A stretch of DNA of 41,357 nt from Pararhodobacter sp. (GTDB lineage: Bacteria > Pseudomonadota > Alphaproteobacteria > Rhodobacterales > Rhodobacteraceae), in assembly GCA_020832665.1 (NCBI GenBank), contig JAFIEG010000037.1, positions 1-41,357 on the forward strand, written 5' to 3'. The notes below the pieces were generated by a model. It saw nothing but the letters and a program-made list of their open reading frames with translations. It was not told where the DNA came from and searched no databases. A program made the translations under genes and the position numbers. Of the stretch, positions 14,954-22,606 are shown one piece after another (the first letter of the stretch is position 1; each line of letters opens with the position of its first letter).

Positions 14954-15916
14954 CTATGCCCGGCGAGCCCAGCAGTAAAGGCAGAGCAGCTCCATCGCCA
15001 CATGCGCGCCGGCAATGGCGGTGGCGCCCGTGGGGTCGTGGGGCGGCGAGACCTCGACGACATCGCCGCCCTTCAGGTCGATCCCGGCCAGCCCGCGCAG
15101 GATCGCTGCCGCCTGCCAGCTTGCCAGCCCACCCCAGACCGGCGTGCCGGTGCCCGGCGCGAAAGCCGGGTCAAGCGCGTCGATATCGAAACTGATGTAG
15201 CACGGGCAATCGCCGACGATCTCGCGCACCTTCGCCGCCACGGCCTGCGGGCCCTCCATATGCACCGAGGGCGCATCGATCACCTGCATGCCCATATGGT
15301 CTTCGGTCACCGTGCGGATGCCGATCTGCACCGAGCGCGCCGCATCCACCAGCCCCGCCTTCACTGCCTTGTACATCATCGTGCCATGGTCGATGCGCGC
15401 CATGTCGTCATCGGGCCACAGGTCGGAATGGGCATCGAACTGGATCAGGCGCAGCGGGCCGAATTTCTGGGCATGGGCCTGCAGGATGGGAAAGGTGATG
15501 TAGTGATCGCCCCCCAGCACCAGCGTGCCCGCCCCGGCGGTAAGGATGGTGGCGATATGCGCGCGCAGCGCGGCGGGGAAATCGGCGATGCGCGCGTAAT
15601 CAAAGGCCAGATCGCCGTAATCGGTGATGGCGAACTCGCTCAGCGGGTCGAAGCCCCAGCCATAGGGCGGGTCACAGGGTTGCAGGGTCGAGGCCTCGCG
15701 GATGGCGCGCGGGCCGAAGCGGGTCCCGGGGCGATGCGTCACCGCCTGATCGAAGGCCACCCCGGTTACCGCCAGATCGACGCCGGTCAGATCCTTGCTG
15801 TATTTCCGGCGCAGAAAGCTGGTGGCGCCGGCAAAGGCGTTCTCATAGCTCAGCCCGCGCGGGTCGGCGCGGGTAAAGGCGGCGTCGATCTCGTGTTTCG
15901 CGTCTTCCAGCGCCAT
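14954..15916 (-). CDS. speB: Agmatinase
   Basis: A 320-residue ureohydrolase that converts agmatine to putrescine and urea with a binuclear manganese centre. The metal ligands are all present: His138 in LGGDHYITFP, Asp161/His163/Asp165 in QFDAHSDLW, and Asp244/Asp246 in SFDIDALDPAFAPGTGTP. The N-terminal region GVAFDQAVTHRPGTRFGPRAIREAS is typical of agmatinases rather than arginases, although guanidinobutyrase or related specificities cannot be excluded from motifs alone. It is divergent from a FAD oxidase gene (101-base gap), which suggests a polyamine catabolic pair. The ATG at 15916 is preceded by GGGAGA. Confidence 0.9.
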   Translation of the reverse strand: MALEDAKHEIDAAFTRADPRGLSYENAFAGATSFLRRKYSKDLTGVDLAVTGVAFDQAVTHRPGTRFGPRAIREASTLQPCDPPYGWGFDPLSEFAITDYGDLAFDYARIADFPAALRAHIATILTAGAGTLVLGGDHYITFPILQAHAQKFGPLRLIQFDAHSDLWPDDDMARIDHGTMMYKAVKAGLVDAARSVQIGIRTVTEDHMGMQVIDAPSVHMEGPQAVAAKVREIVGDCPCYISFDIDALDPAFAPGTGTPVWGGLASWQAAAILRGLAGIDLKGGDVVEVSPPHDPTGATAIAGAHVAMELLCLYCWARRA

Positions 15917-16017
15917 TGCATTCTCCCTGTGGCCGGCACCGGCGAAACATGATCAAATGTCGCGGGCTTGGCAATCGCCAAGCGCCATTTTCGCCTTTTT
16001 CCTGCCGGTTGTCAGCC

Positions 16018-17334
16018 ATGCCCGATGCCCAAGCAAACGCCCCCGCCACCGACTGGCCCGACAGCCACTGGCTGGCCAGCACCGAGCCGCCGGCGGCCTT
16101 TGCGCCGCTTGCGGGAGAGACGCGCGCCGAGGTGGCGATCGTGGGGGCGGGCTATGCCGGGCTCAACGCGGCGCTGGAACTGGCCGAGGGCCATGGCATT
16201 CAGGCCGTGGTGCTCGATGCCGGGCAGCCGGGCTGGGGCGCTTCGGGGCGTAATGGCGGTTTTTGCTGCAAGGGCGGCGCGCGGTTAAGTGCGGCGCAGA
16301 TCGCAAGCCGCCTTGGCGAGGGCGCCGCCGGCGAATGGGCGGCATTCGAGCGCGCTGCCATCGAGCGCGTGCGCGACAATCTCGCGCGCTACGGCATCGA
16401 TGCCGATTCCGGGCCCGAGGGCGAGTTGCAACTCGCCCACAACCAGCGCGCCGCCACCCGGCTGCGCGCCGAGACCGGGCCGGGCGGCGCGCAATGGCTG
16501 GAGCCGCCCGCGCTGGCCGAGCGTGGCCTCAAGGGCCGGTTTCATGGTGGGCTGCTTTCGCCGACGGGCTTTCCGTTGCATCCGATGAAATACGCGCAAG
16601 GGCTGGTGCGGGCGGCCGAGGTGGCCGGGGTGCGGCTGCATGGCGACAGCCGGGTGACTGCGGTTGCGCGCGAGGGGGCGGGCTGGCGGCTGGCCACCGC
16701 GCGCGGCCATGTGCTGGCGCGGCGCGTGCTTTGGGCCACCAATGGCTACAGCGACGAGGCGATGCTGCCCTGGCTGGCCGGGCGTATCCTGCCGCTGGTC
16801 TCGGCGATCATGGTCACCAGTCCGTTGAGCGAGGCCGAGCGCGAAGCGCAGGGTTGGACCAGCCAGATCATGGCCTATGATTCGCGCCGGGTGCTGCATT
16901 ACTTCCGGCTTCTGCCCTGCGGGCGCTTTCTCTTTGGCGGACGCGGCAGCGCGTCATCGGCGTCGCGCGCGCAGGCCGCGTTCGCCTCGGTGCTGCGCGC
17001 CGAGTTCGAGGCGCTGTTTCCCGCATGGGCCGGGGTGGCGAGCGAACGCTACTGGAGCGGCCATGTCTGCCTGACGGGCTCACGCGCGCCCTGGTGCGCC
17101 GAGGTGCCGGGCCATGACGGGCTGTTCGCGGCGCTGGGCTGGCATGGTAACGGGGTGGCGGCAGCATCCGAGGGCGGGCGACGCATCGCCCCGGCGCTGG
17201 CCGGTGGTGCAAATTGCGCCCCGGCGCTGGCGCAGCACCGCCCGGGGCGGGTTGTGCCGCCGCTGTTGCGCCCGCTGGCGCTGCGCGCGGGCATGGCGCT
17301 GGCGCGGCTGGCCGATGGCCCGATCGGACGTTGA
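16018..17334 (+). CDS. FAD-dependent amine oxidoreductase (DAO family, PuuB-like)
   Basis: A 438-residue flavoprotein. The dinucleotide-binding motif VAIVGAGYAGLNAALELAEGHG lies at about residues 38-59, followed by WGASGRNGGFCCKGGARLS. The second half shows RRVLWATNGYSD, RILPLVSAIMVTSPL, FLFGGRG, and the C-terminal FAD contact FAALGWHGNGVAAASEGGRRIA. This arrangement matches the D-amino-acid oxidase/gamma-glutamylputrescine oxidase group, which oxidises secondary or primary amines with release of ammonia and H2O2. The neighbouring agmatinase makes putrescine, which fits a role in polyamine breakdown. The ATG at 16018 is favoured; an in-frame ATG at 15949 is possible. Confidence 0.82.
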   Translation: MPDAQANAPATDWPDSHWLASTEPPAAFAPLAGETRAEVAIVGAGYAGLNAALELAEGHGIQAVVLDAGQPGWGASGRNGGFCCKGGARLSAAQIASRLGEGAAGEWAAFERAAIERVRDNLARYGIDADSGPEGELQLAHNQRAATRLRAETGPGGAQWLEPPALAERGLKGRFHGGLLSPTGFPLHPMKYAQGLVRAAEVAGVRLHGDSRVTAVAREGAGWRLATARGHVLARRVLWATNGYSDEAMLPWLAGRILPLVSAIMVTSPLSEAEREAQGWTSQIMAYDSRRVLHYFRLLPCGRFLFGGRGSASSASRAQAAFASVLRAEFEALFPAWAGVASERYWSGHVCLTGSRAPWCAEVPGHDGLFAALGWHGNGVAAASEGGRRIAPALAGGANCAPALAQHRPGRVVPPLLRPLALRAGMALARLADGPIGR

Positions 17335-17420
17335 ACGCCGGTGCTTGCCCGCCACCGCGACGGTGGCTATGAAAAAGGCGATGGCGCAGCCCTTTCCCTC
17401 GTGCCAGCGGAGTTGCAGCC

Positions 17421-18326
17421 ATGTCGCCGTCCGATCACACAAGCGAGCCTTCCGACGGCCATGACCGGCTTGACCGCGTGGGCGATACCCACGCTCTTCA
17501 TCGCCGCATCCACGCCTATTACCGCCATTCCGAGCGCGGCTATGAACGGGTTCTGGGGGGCGCCAAGCATTTCGGCTTTCACCCCGAGGGGCGGCGCATC
17601 GACGAGGCACAGGCCCGCGCCCTGCTGCATGAGCAGGTAATTGCCCGCGCGCAGATCGGCGCCGGCGACCGGGTGCTGGATGCCGGCTGCGGCACCGGCG
17701 TTGTGGCCTGCGACATCGCCGCGCGAAGCGGGGCGCATGTCGAGGGGGTTGATATCGTCGATTTCGAGATCGCCAAGGCCCGCGCCCGGGCGGCGCGGCA
17801 GGGGGTCGGCGAAAGAACCGGCTTTTCGGTGATGGATTACAGCGCCACCGGTTTTCCAGATTCCCGTTTCGACGTGGTCTACACCACCGAAACGCTGTCG
17901 CATTCGCCCGATGTGGACCGCACGCTTCGCGAGTTCCACCGCATCCTGCGGCCTGGCGGGCGGATGGTGCTGTTCGAGTATTCGATCGCCGAACCCGAGG
18001 CTTTTTCCCGGCGTGAGTGGCAGTTGTTCGAGCGGGTCGCCGAGGGGTCGGCAATGGCCGGGCTGGCGTCGTTTCGCCATGGCCGCTTTCCCGAACGGCT
18101 GGCGGCGGCGGGGTTTGCAGGCGCGAGCGAAGAGAACATCACCGCCAACATGCTGCCTTCGCTGCAATGGCTGCGCCGCCTGGCGCGGCTGCCCTATTAC
18201 CTGCTCACATGGCCCCTGGGCCGGCAGCGCGCCAACCCCAACCGCTCTGCGGCGGTGGTGTTCTGCGCGATGGTCGAAAAAGGGCTGGTGCGCTACAATA
18301 TCTACAGCGCGTACAAGCCCTTGTAG
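17421..18326 (+). CDS. SAM-dependent class I methyltransferase
   Basis: A 301-residue protein with a Rossmann methyltransferase domain. Motif I VLDAGCGTGVVACDIAARSGAHVEGVDIV lies at about 90-118, FDVVYTTETLSHSPD at about 152-166, and LREFHRILRPGGRMVLFEY at about 171-189. The N-terminal YYRHSERGYERVLGGAKHFGFHPEG is reminiscent of tocopherol or sterol C-methyltransferases and cyclopropane-type enzymes that act on lipids. The substrate cannot be told from sequence. The C-terminus (LRRLARLPYYLLTWPLGR) is amphipathic and may touch membrane. It follows the FAD oxidase on the same strand after 86 bases, and an operon is possible. Confidence 0.8.
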   Translation: MSPSDHTSEPSDGHDRLDRVGDTHALHRRIHAYYRHSERGYERVLGGAKHFGFHPEGRRIDEAQARALLHEQVIARAQIGAGDRVLDAGCGTGVVACDIAARSGAHVEGVDIVDFEIAKARARAARQGVGERTGFSVMDYSATGFPDSRFDVVYTTETLSHSPDVDRTLREFHRILRPGGRMVLFEYSIAEPEAFSRREWQLFERVAEGSAMAGLASFRHGRFPERLAAAGFAGASEENITANMLPSLQWLRRLARLPYYLLTWPLGRQRANPNRSAAVVFCAMVEKGLVRYNIYSAYKPL

Positions 18327-18415
18327 CGGTTTCGGTTGCCTGCACCGGTTGCCGGTTGAAGAGCGCGCGCGGAAAACACCGCCAGGGTCTGCGTCCTGAG
18401 CGAACGGGTCTCGGC

Positions 18416-19096
18416 CTAACCCGGCGCGCCGCCCTCTTTCACCAGATCGGCCAGCATGGCCAGCATCCCGGCTTCTTCGACCTGATCGAAGCGCGCGTAA
18501 TGGGCGCCCACGGCCATGAAGGGCTGCGGCGTGAGCGGGCAGATCACGGAATCGGCACGCCGTTCCATCTCGGCCACCGTCTCCGGCGCGCCCACCGGCA
18601 CCGCCACCGCCACCTGCGCCGCACCCGCCGCGCGCGCCCAGGCTATGGCGGCGCGCATGGTGGCGCCGGTGGCCAGCCCGTCATCGATCAGCACCGCCAG
18701 CCTTCCGGCCAGATCGGGCGGGTCGGCCGCCGCGCCCCAGTCGGCGCGCCTGCGCGCGATCTCGTCGCGCGCGGGTGCGGCCAGCGCCTCGATCTCGGCA
18801 CGGCTCAACCCGAAGGCGCGGGCGACACTGTCATTGATTTCGAGTTCCGCGCCCGTCGGCCCGGCAATCGCGCCCACGGCCAGTTCGCGCTGGCCCGGCA
18901 GGCCGATCTTGCGCACCATCGCCAGCCCTAGATTGAGGCCCAGCGCGCGCGCCGCCTCGACAGCCACCGGCACACCGCCTCGCGGCAGCGCCAGCAGCAC
19001 CGGCGCCGCCTTCTGGCTGTCGATCAGCGCGCGTAGCGGCGCGATCAGCGCGCGCCCGGCTGCGGCGCGGTCGGGGTAGCGCTCAGCGCCCGGCAC
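18416..19096 (-). CDS. Phosphoribosyltransferase-domain protein (COG1926 type)
   Basis: A 226-residue protein with a type I phosphoribosyltransferase fold. LALPRGGVPVAVEAARALG at about residues 35-53 and the PRPP-binding loop AVLIDDGLATGATMRAAIAWA at about 134-154 are clear. Substrates of this subgroup are unknown; it is usually found near stress-related genes rather than nucleotide salvage genes. It starts with GTG at 19096, inside the end of the host-attachment gene (14-base overlap), so the two are translationally coupled. Confidence 0.82.
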   Translation of the reverse strand: MPGAERYPDRAAAGRALIAPLRALIDSQKAAPVLLALPRGGVPVAVEAARALGLNLGLAMVRKIGLPGQRELAVGAIAGPTGAELEINDSVARAFGLSRAEIEALAAPARDEIARRRADWGAAADPPDLAGRLAVLIDDGLATGATMRAAIAWARAAGAAQVAVAVPVGAPETVAEMERRADSVICPLTPQPFMAVGAHYARFDQVEEAGMLAMLADLVKEGGAPG

Positions 19097-19568
19097 CGCC
19101 GAGGCCCAGATCGACCGACAGTTTTTTCGCCAGGTCGGCCTCGGACAGGTTGAGATAGTTCGCCGTCTCCTCTTTCGTCACCAGCGCGCGCAGCGGCCCC
19201 GGCAGCATCTTGCGCAGCTCGCCCAGAACCTGCGGTTCGGCATAGATGACCAGTTCGCGAAATGCGCCCTTGCGCTGATGCTTTTCCAGAATTGCGATCA
19301 CCTCGCGGATCAGCCCGCGCGTTTCCTCGGCCAGCGGGTCCGAGCCGGACTCCATCGCCGAACGGCGCGAACTGAACGAGGCGAAGCTGCGACCGGGCCG
19401 GTCGGACATGATTTCGCCCAGTAGCTTCGCCTCGAACTGGCGCACGATCTCGCCGGGCGGCGTGGTGGCTTCTTCGTCGGGGCCGGGTGTCCAGCCCAGG
19501 CTGCGCAGAATACGCGCATGACTCGAATTCATTACCAGGGCCCAGAGCTTGCGTTTCTCGACTGGCAC
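19083..19568 (-). CDS. Host-attachment family protein (AtsA/baeRF-like)
   Basis: About 161 residues. The N-terminal KRKLWALVMNSSHARILRS is the hallmark of the host attachment family. Later parts include FASFSSRRSAMESGSDPLAEETRGLIREVIAILEKHQRKGAFRELVIYAEPQVLGELRKML and ALVTKEETANYLNLS. The family is named for a plant-attachment phenotype but its fold relates to archaeal-type release factor domains (baeRF), so a ribosome- or stress-related role is as likely. I choose the GTG at 19568 because GGGAGG lies ideally five bases upstream; the ATG at 19598 would add ten residues but has weaker support. It overlaps the phosphoribosyltransferase gene. Confidence 0.82.
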   Translation of the reverse strand: MPVEKRKLWALVMNSSHARILRSLGWTPGPDEEATTPPGEIVRQFEAKLLGEIMSDRPGRSFASFSSRRSAMESGSDPLAEETRGLIREVIAILEKHQRKGAFRELVIYAEPQVLGELRKMLPGPLRALVTKEETANYLNLSEADLAKKLSVDLGLGGAGR

Positions 19569-19668
19569 GAAAACCTCCCGTGTAAAAAGTAAATTCATTG
19601 CCTTGCAGGTTGATACCCTTGCCGGCGCGGCGCCTTGATCCAGGTCAGTCCCGCCGCTTGTTCATTGC

Positions 19669-20673
19669 TCAGCCCAGCCGCCCGATGGCGGCGGCGCTGT
19701 CAAGCATGCGGATGGCATAGGCCCATTCATTGTCATACCAGGCCAGCACCCGCACCAGATCGCCCCCGGTGACGCGGGTCTGATCGGGGTGAAACACCGC
19801 CGAATGCGGATCGTGGTTGAAATCGGCACTGACATTGGGGTGCTCGGTCACGCCCAGAATGCCCTTTAGCGGCCCCTCGGCGGCAGCTTGGCGCATGGCC
19901 TCGTTGATCTCTTCGGCCGAGGTGGCGCGGCTGGCCTGAAAGGTCAGATCGACGGCCGAGACATTGGCGGTGGGCACGCGCAGCGCCACGCCGTCGAGCT
20001 TGCCTTCCAGCTCGGGCAGCACCAGCGCCACCGCCTTCGCGGCGCCGGTGGTGGTGGGGATCATGCTCATCGCCGCGGCGCGGGCGCGGTAGAGATCCTT
20101 GTGCAGGGTATCCAGCGTGGGCTGATCGCCGGTATAGGCATGCACCGTGGTCATGAAGCCCTTCTCAATGCCGACCGTGCGATGCAGCACCTGCACCACC
20201 GGCACCAGGCAGTTGGTGGTGCAGGACGCATTCGAGATGATGCGGTCCGCTGGCTGCAGATCGCCGTGATTGACACCATAGACGATGGTGCGGTCGGCGC
20301 CCTTGGAAGGCGCCGAAACCAGCACCCTTTTCGCGCCGCCCTCAAGATAGATGCGCGCCTTGTCGGCATCCTTGAAGACGCCGGTGCATTCGAGCACTAC
20401 ATCGACATCGCCCCAGCCCAGCTCGGCCGGGTTGCGAATGGCGCTGGCGCGGATTGGCCCGCGGCCGGCATCGATGTTGTCGCCATCGACGCGCACCTCG
20501 CCGGGAAAGCGCCCATGAACCGAATCGAAGCGCAAGAGATGCGCGTTGCTCTCGACCGGGCCGAGATCGTTGATGGCGACGATCTCCAGGTCGCGCCGGT
20601 CAAGCTCGACCAGCGCGCGCAGCGCCAGCCGGCCGATGCGCCCGAAGCCGTTGATGGCCAGTCTGGTGGTCAT
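19669..20673 (-). CDS. gap: Glyceraldehyde-3-phosphate dehydrogenase, copy 1 (NAD type)
   Basis: A 334-residue cytoplasmic enzyme interconverting glyceraldehyde-3-phosphate and 1,3-bisphosphoglycerate. The Rossmann start [10 protein letters not shown] is at 6-15. The cofactor-selecting position in VAINDLG (Asp36) points to NAD. The catalytic Cys151 is in SNASCTTNC, with the partner His in [12 protein letters not shown] and the C-terminal [17 protein letters not shown] lies just before the ATG. A CGGTGGCGCTAACA operator-like site lies 38-51 bases upstream of the start. It is separated from gap2 by the rhodanese gene, all on one strand. Confidence 0.95.
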   Translation of the reverse strand: MTTRLAINGFGRIGRLALRALVELDRRDLEIVAINDLGPVESNAHLLRFDSVHGRFPGEVRVDGDNIDAGRGPIRASAIRNPAELGWGDVDVVLECTGVFKDADKARIYLEGGAKRVLVSAPSKGADRTIVYGVNHGDLQPADRIISNASCTTNCLVPVVQVLHRTVGIEKGFMTTVHAYTGDQPTLDTLHKDLYRARAAAMSMIPTTTGAAKAVALVLPELEGKLDGVALRVPTANVSAVDLTFQASRATSAEEINEAMRQAAAEGPLKGILGVTEHPNVSADFNHDPHSAVFHPDQTRVTGGDLVRVLAWYDNEWAYAIRMLDSAAAIGRLG

Positions 20674-20710
20674 GGATGCCTCCTGTGGGGTATGATCACA
20701 GGATAGGCAC

Positions 20711-20724
20711 CGGTGGCGCTAACA
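20711..20724. promoter_or_regulatory. CceR-like operator upstream of gap1
   Basis: CGGTGGCGCTAACA matches the right half and centre of the palindrome TGTTWGCGCWAACA seen twice before gap2. It lies 38-51 bases before the gap1 start, a position suited to repression or activation of initiation. Confidence 0.4.
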
Positions 20725-20786
20725 TCAACCGCCGCGCGAGAATCCATGCGCAAACCCGCCTGATTTGGGCTGCGGAAGGTGGCGTT

Positions 20787-21206
20787 TCAGCAGATGGTGC
20801 AGCCGGCCTCGCGCGTAGGCGGTTCCGGGTTGTATCCTTGCGCCATGAGTCGCAGCATGCCGCCCTGAACATCGATCACCGGCACTGGCAGTTGCTGCGC
20901 CAGGATCTGCCCGGCGCGGCTGGTGCGGTTGCCCGAACGGCAGATCAGCGCCACCGGCTGCCCGGGGCGCAGATGCGGCGCCAGCGCCTGCAGGAAACTG
21001 GCCGGATCATTGAAGGGGATGAGCAGCGCATTGGGTAGCACGCCGGTCTGCACCCATTCATGCGGCTGGCGGATATCGACCAGCAGCACCGGTGCGTTCT
21101 CCAGCTCTTCGGCCGATGGCGCAGCCGAGAAAAGCTGCTGCGCAGCCAGCGGCAGCGGCGCGAGGGCCAGCAGGAAAGCCAGGACAAGGGGCGAGATTTG
21201 TCGCAT
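20787..21206 (-). CDS. Periplasmic rhodanese-domain protein
   Basis: A 139-residue protein. Residues 1-22 are a signal peptide (MRQISPLVLAFLLALAPLPLAAQQ) likely cleaved before Gln23. The rhodanese domain follows, with VLLVDIRQPHEWVQTGVLPNALLIPF and the active-site loop CRSGNRTS, catalytic Cys89. The C-terminus ends GCTIC, giving two extra Cys. Such single-domain exported rhodaneses may transfer sulfane sulfur in the periplasm. The ATG at 21206 has CAGGA upstream; in-frame ATGs at 21224 and 21284 would precede the signal. It lies between the two gap genes, 209 bases after gap2. Confidence 0.87.
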   Translation of the reverse strand: MRQISPLVLAFLLALAPLPLAAQQLFSAAPSAEELENAPVLLVDIRQPHEWVQTGVLPNALLIPFNDPASFLQALAPHLRPGQPVALICRSGNRTSRAGQILAQQLPVPVIDVQGGMLRLMAQGYNPEPPTREAGCTIC

Positions 21207-21415
21207 ATTGATTCCTGAATGCATTCTCGCCTGCTGCGCTATCACAAGGCCCGGCCGAGCAGCAAGCGCGGCCTCTTGCCGCATCCGGCGCGGGTGGCGG
21301 GGTCAAGGCGCTTCGAAGAGCCGTGTTCGCTGCCGCGGCGGTGGCTTTCCAGCGCCGGGGGCGCATGAAAAAGGGGGCGCGCGCCCCCTTTCGCCCGGCC
21401 CGCAAGCGCGGATTG

Positions 21416-22417
21416 TCAGACCAGCCTTCCCATCGCCGCCGCCACATCGGCCATGCGGCAGGAAAAGCCCCATTCATTGTCATACCAGGCCAGCACGCGC
21501 ACCGTGCGCCCGCCCACGACCTTGGTTTGTTCGGGTGCGAAGATCGAGGAATGCGTGGTGTGGTTGAAGTCGATCGAGACCTTGGGTTCAGGGTCATAGG
21601 CGAGTACCGAGCCCATTGGGCCGGAAGCGGCCTTGCGCACCGCCTCATTGATCTCGTCCACGCTCACATCGCGTGAGGCGACGAAGGTCAGATCAACCGC
21701 CGAGACATTGGGCGTGGGCACGCGGATGGCGGTGCCATCCAGCCGCCCGGCCAGTTCGGGCAGCACCTCGCCCAGCGCCTTGGCGGCACCCGTCGAGGTG
21801 GGGATCATCGCCATGGCGGCGGCGCGCGCGCGGTAGAGATCGTTGTGGCGGCGGTCCAGCGTGGGCTGATCGCCGGTATAGCTGTGGATCGTGGTCATGA
21901 TCCCCGATTCGATGCCCACCGCCTCGTGCAGCACCTTGGCCAGCGGCGCCAGGCAGTTGGTGGTGCATGAGCCGTTCGAAACCACCAGATGCTCGGCCAG
22001 CAGCTCGCGGTGGTTGACGCCATAAACCACGGTCTTGTCGGCATTCTTTGCCGGCGCCGAGATCAGCACCCGCTTGGCGCCGCGTTCCAGATGCACCGCC
22101 GCCTTGTCGCGCGCGTTGAACTTGCCAGTGCATTCGAGAACGATATCGACGCCCTGCCAGTCCAGCTCGGTCGGGTCATAGGTGGAAAACACCTTGATCG
22201 GCCCGCGCCCCAGATCGAGCTTGTCGCCCTCGACGCGTATCTGGCCGGGAAAGCGGCCATGCACGCTGTCATATTTCAGAAGATGCGCGTTGGTCTCGAT
22301 GGGGCCGGTGGCATTGATCGCCACCACCTCGACATCGTTGCGCGCGCTCTCGGCGATATGGGCCAGGGTGCAGCGCCCGATGCGGCCGAAACCGTTGATG
22401 CCGATGGTGATGGTCAT
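21416..22417 (-). CDS. gap: Glyceraldehyde-3-phosphate dehydrogenase, copy 2 (altered cofactor position)
   Basis: A 333-residue GAPDH. The Rossmann start [10 protein letters not shown] is at 6-15, catalytic Cys151 is in SNGSCTTNC, and [14 protein letters not shown] and [11 protein letters not shown] are present. At the cofactor-selecting position it reads AINATG (Ala36-Thr37) where copy 1 has Asp36. Loss of this Asp usually allows NADP, so a gluconeogenic or anabolic role is reasonable. The two proteins are about 60% identical by eye. GGAGG precedes the ATG. Two palindromic sites (22563-22576 and 22593-22606), spaced exactly 30 bases centre to centre, lie about 145-190 bases upstream. Confidence 0.95.
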   Translation of the reverse strand: MTITIGINGFGRIGRCTLAHIAESARNDVEVVAINATGPIETNAHLLKYDSVHGRFPGQIRVEGDKLDLGRGPIKVFSTYDPTELDWQGVDIVLECTGKFNARDKAAVHLERGAKRVLISAPAKNADKTVVYGVNHRELLAEHLVVSNGSCTTNCLAPLAKVLHEAVGIESGIMTTIHSYTGDQPTLDRRHNDLYRARAAAMAMIPTSTGAAKALGEVLPELAGRLDGTAIRVPTPNVSAVDLTFVASRDVSVDEINEAVRKAASGPMGSVLAYDPEPKVSIDFNHTTHSSIFAPEQTKVVGGRTVRVLAWYDNEWGFSCRMADVAAAMGRLV

Positions 22418-22562
22418 GTCGTCATCCTCCGCGCTCGCCTGCCTGGCAGTTCCTGCTTGCTGCCGCCCGGCCCGGCCGACCGCGCGGTTATGCCGCGTCT
22501 ATACCCTTGCCGGCGTTCTGGCGAAAGCCACAAAGGCGGCAATTCGGTGTTTTTCATCAGGG

Positions 22563-22576
22563 TGTTAGCGCAAACC
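22563..22576. promoter_or_regulatory. Operator TGTTAGCGCAAACC upstream of gap2
   Basis: A near-perfect palindrome of the form TGTTWGCGCWAACA. Together with the copy at 22593 it forms a larger inverted repeat (GTTAGCGCAAAC...GTTTGCGCTAAC). It fits a LacI-family sugar-catabolism regulator such as CceR of Rhodobacter. Confidence 0.55.
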
Positions 22577-22592
22577 ATACGCGCAGGAATCA

Positions 22593-22606
22593 TGTTTGCG
22601 CTAACT
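22593..22606. promoter_or_regulatory. Second operator TGTTTGCGCTAACT upstream of gap2
   Basis: Same palindrome type as 22563-22576, exactly 30 bases (three helical turns) away, so two dimers would bind on one face. It overlaps the stop codon of the upstream aminopeptidase gene (22601-22603). Confidence 0.55.
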
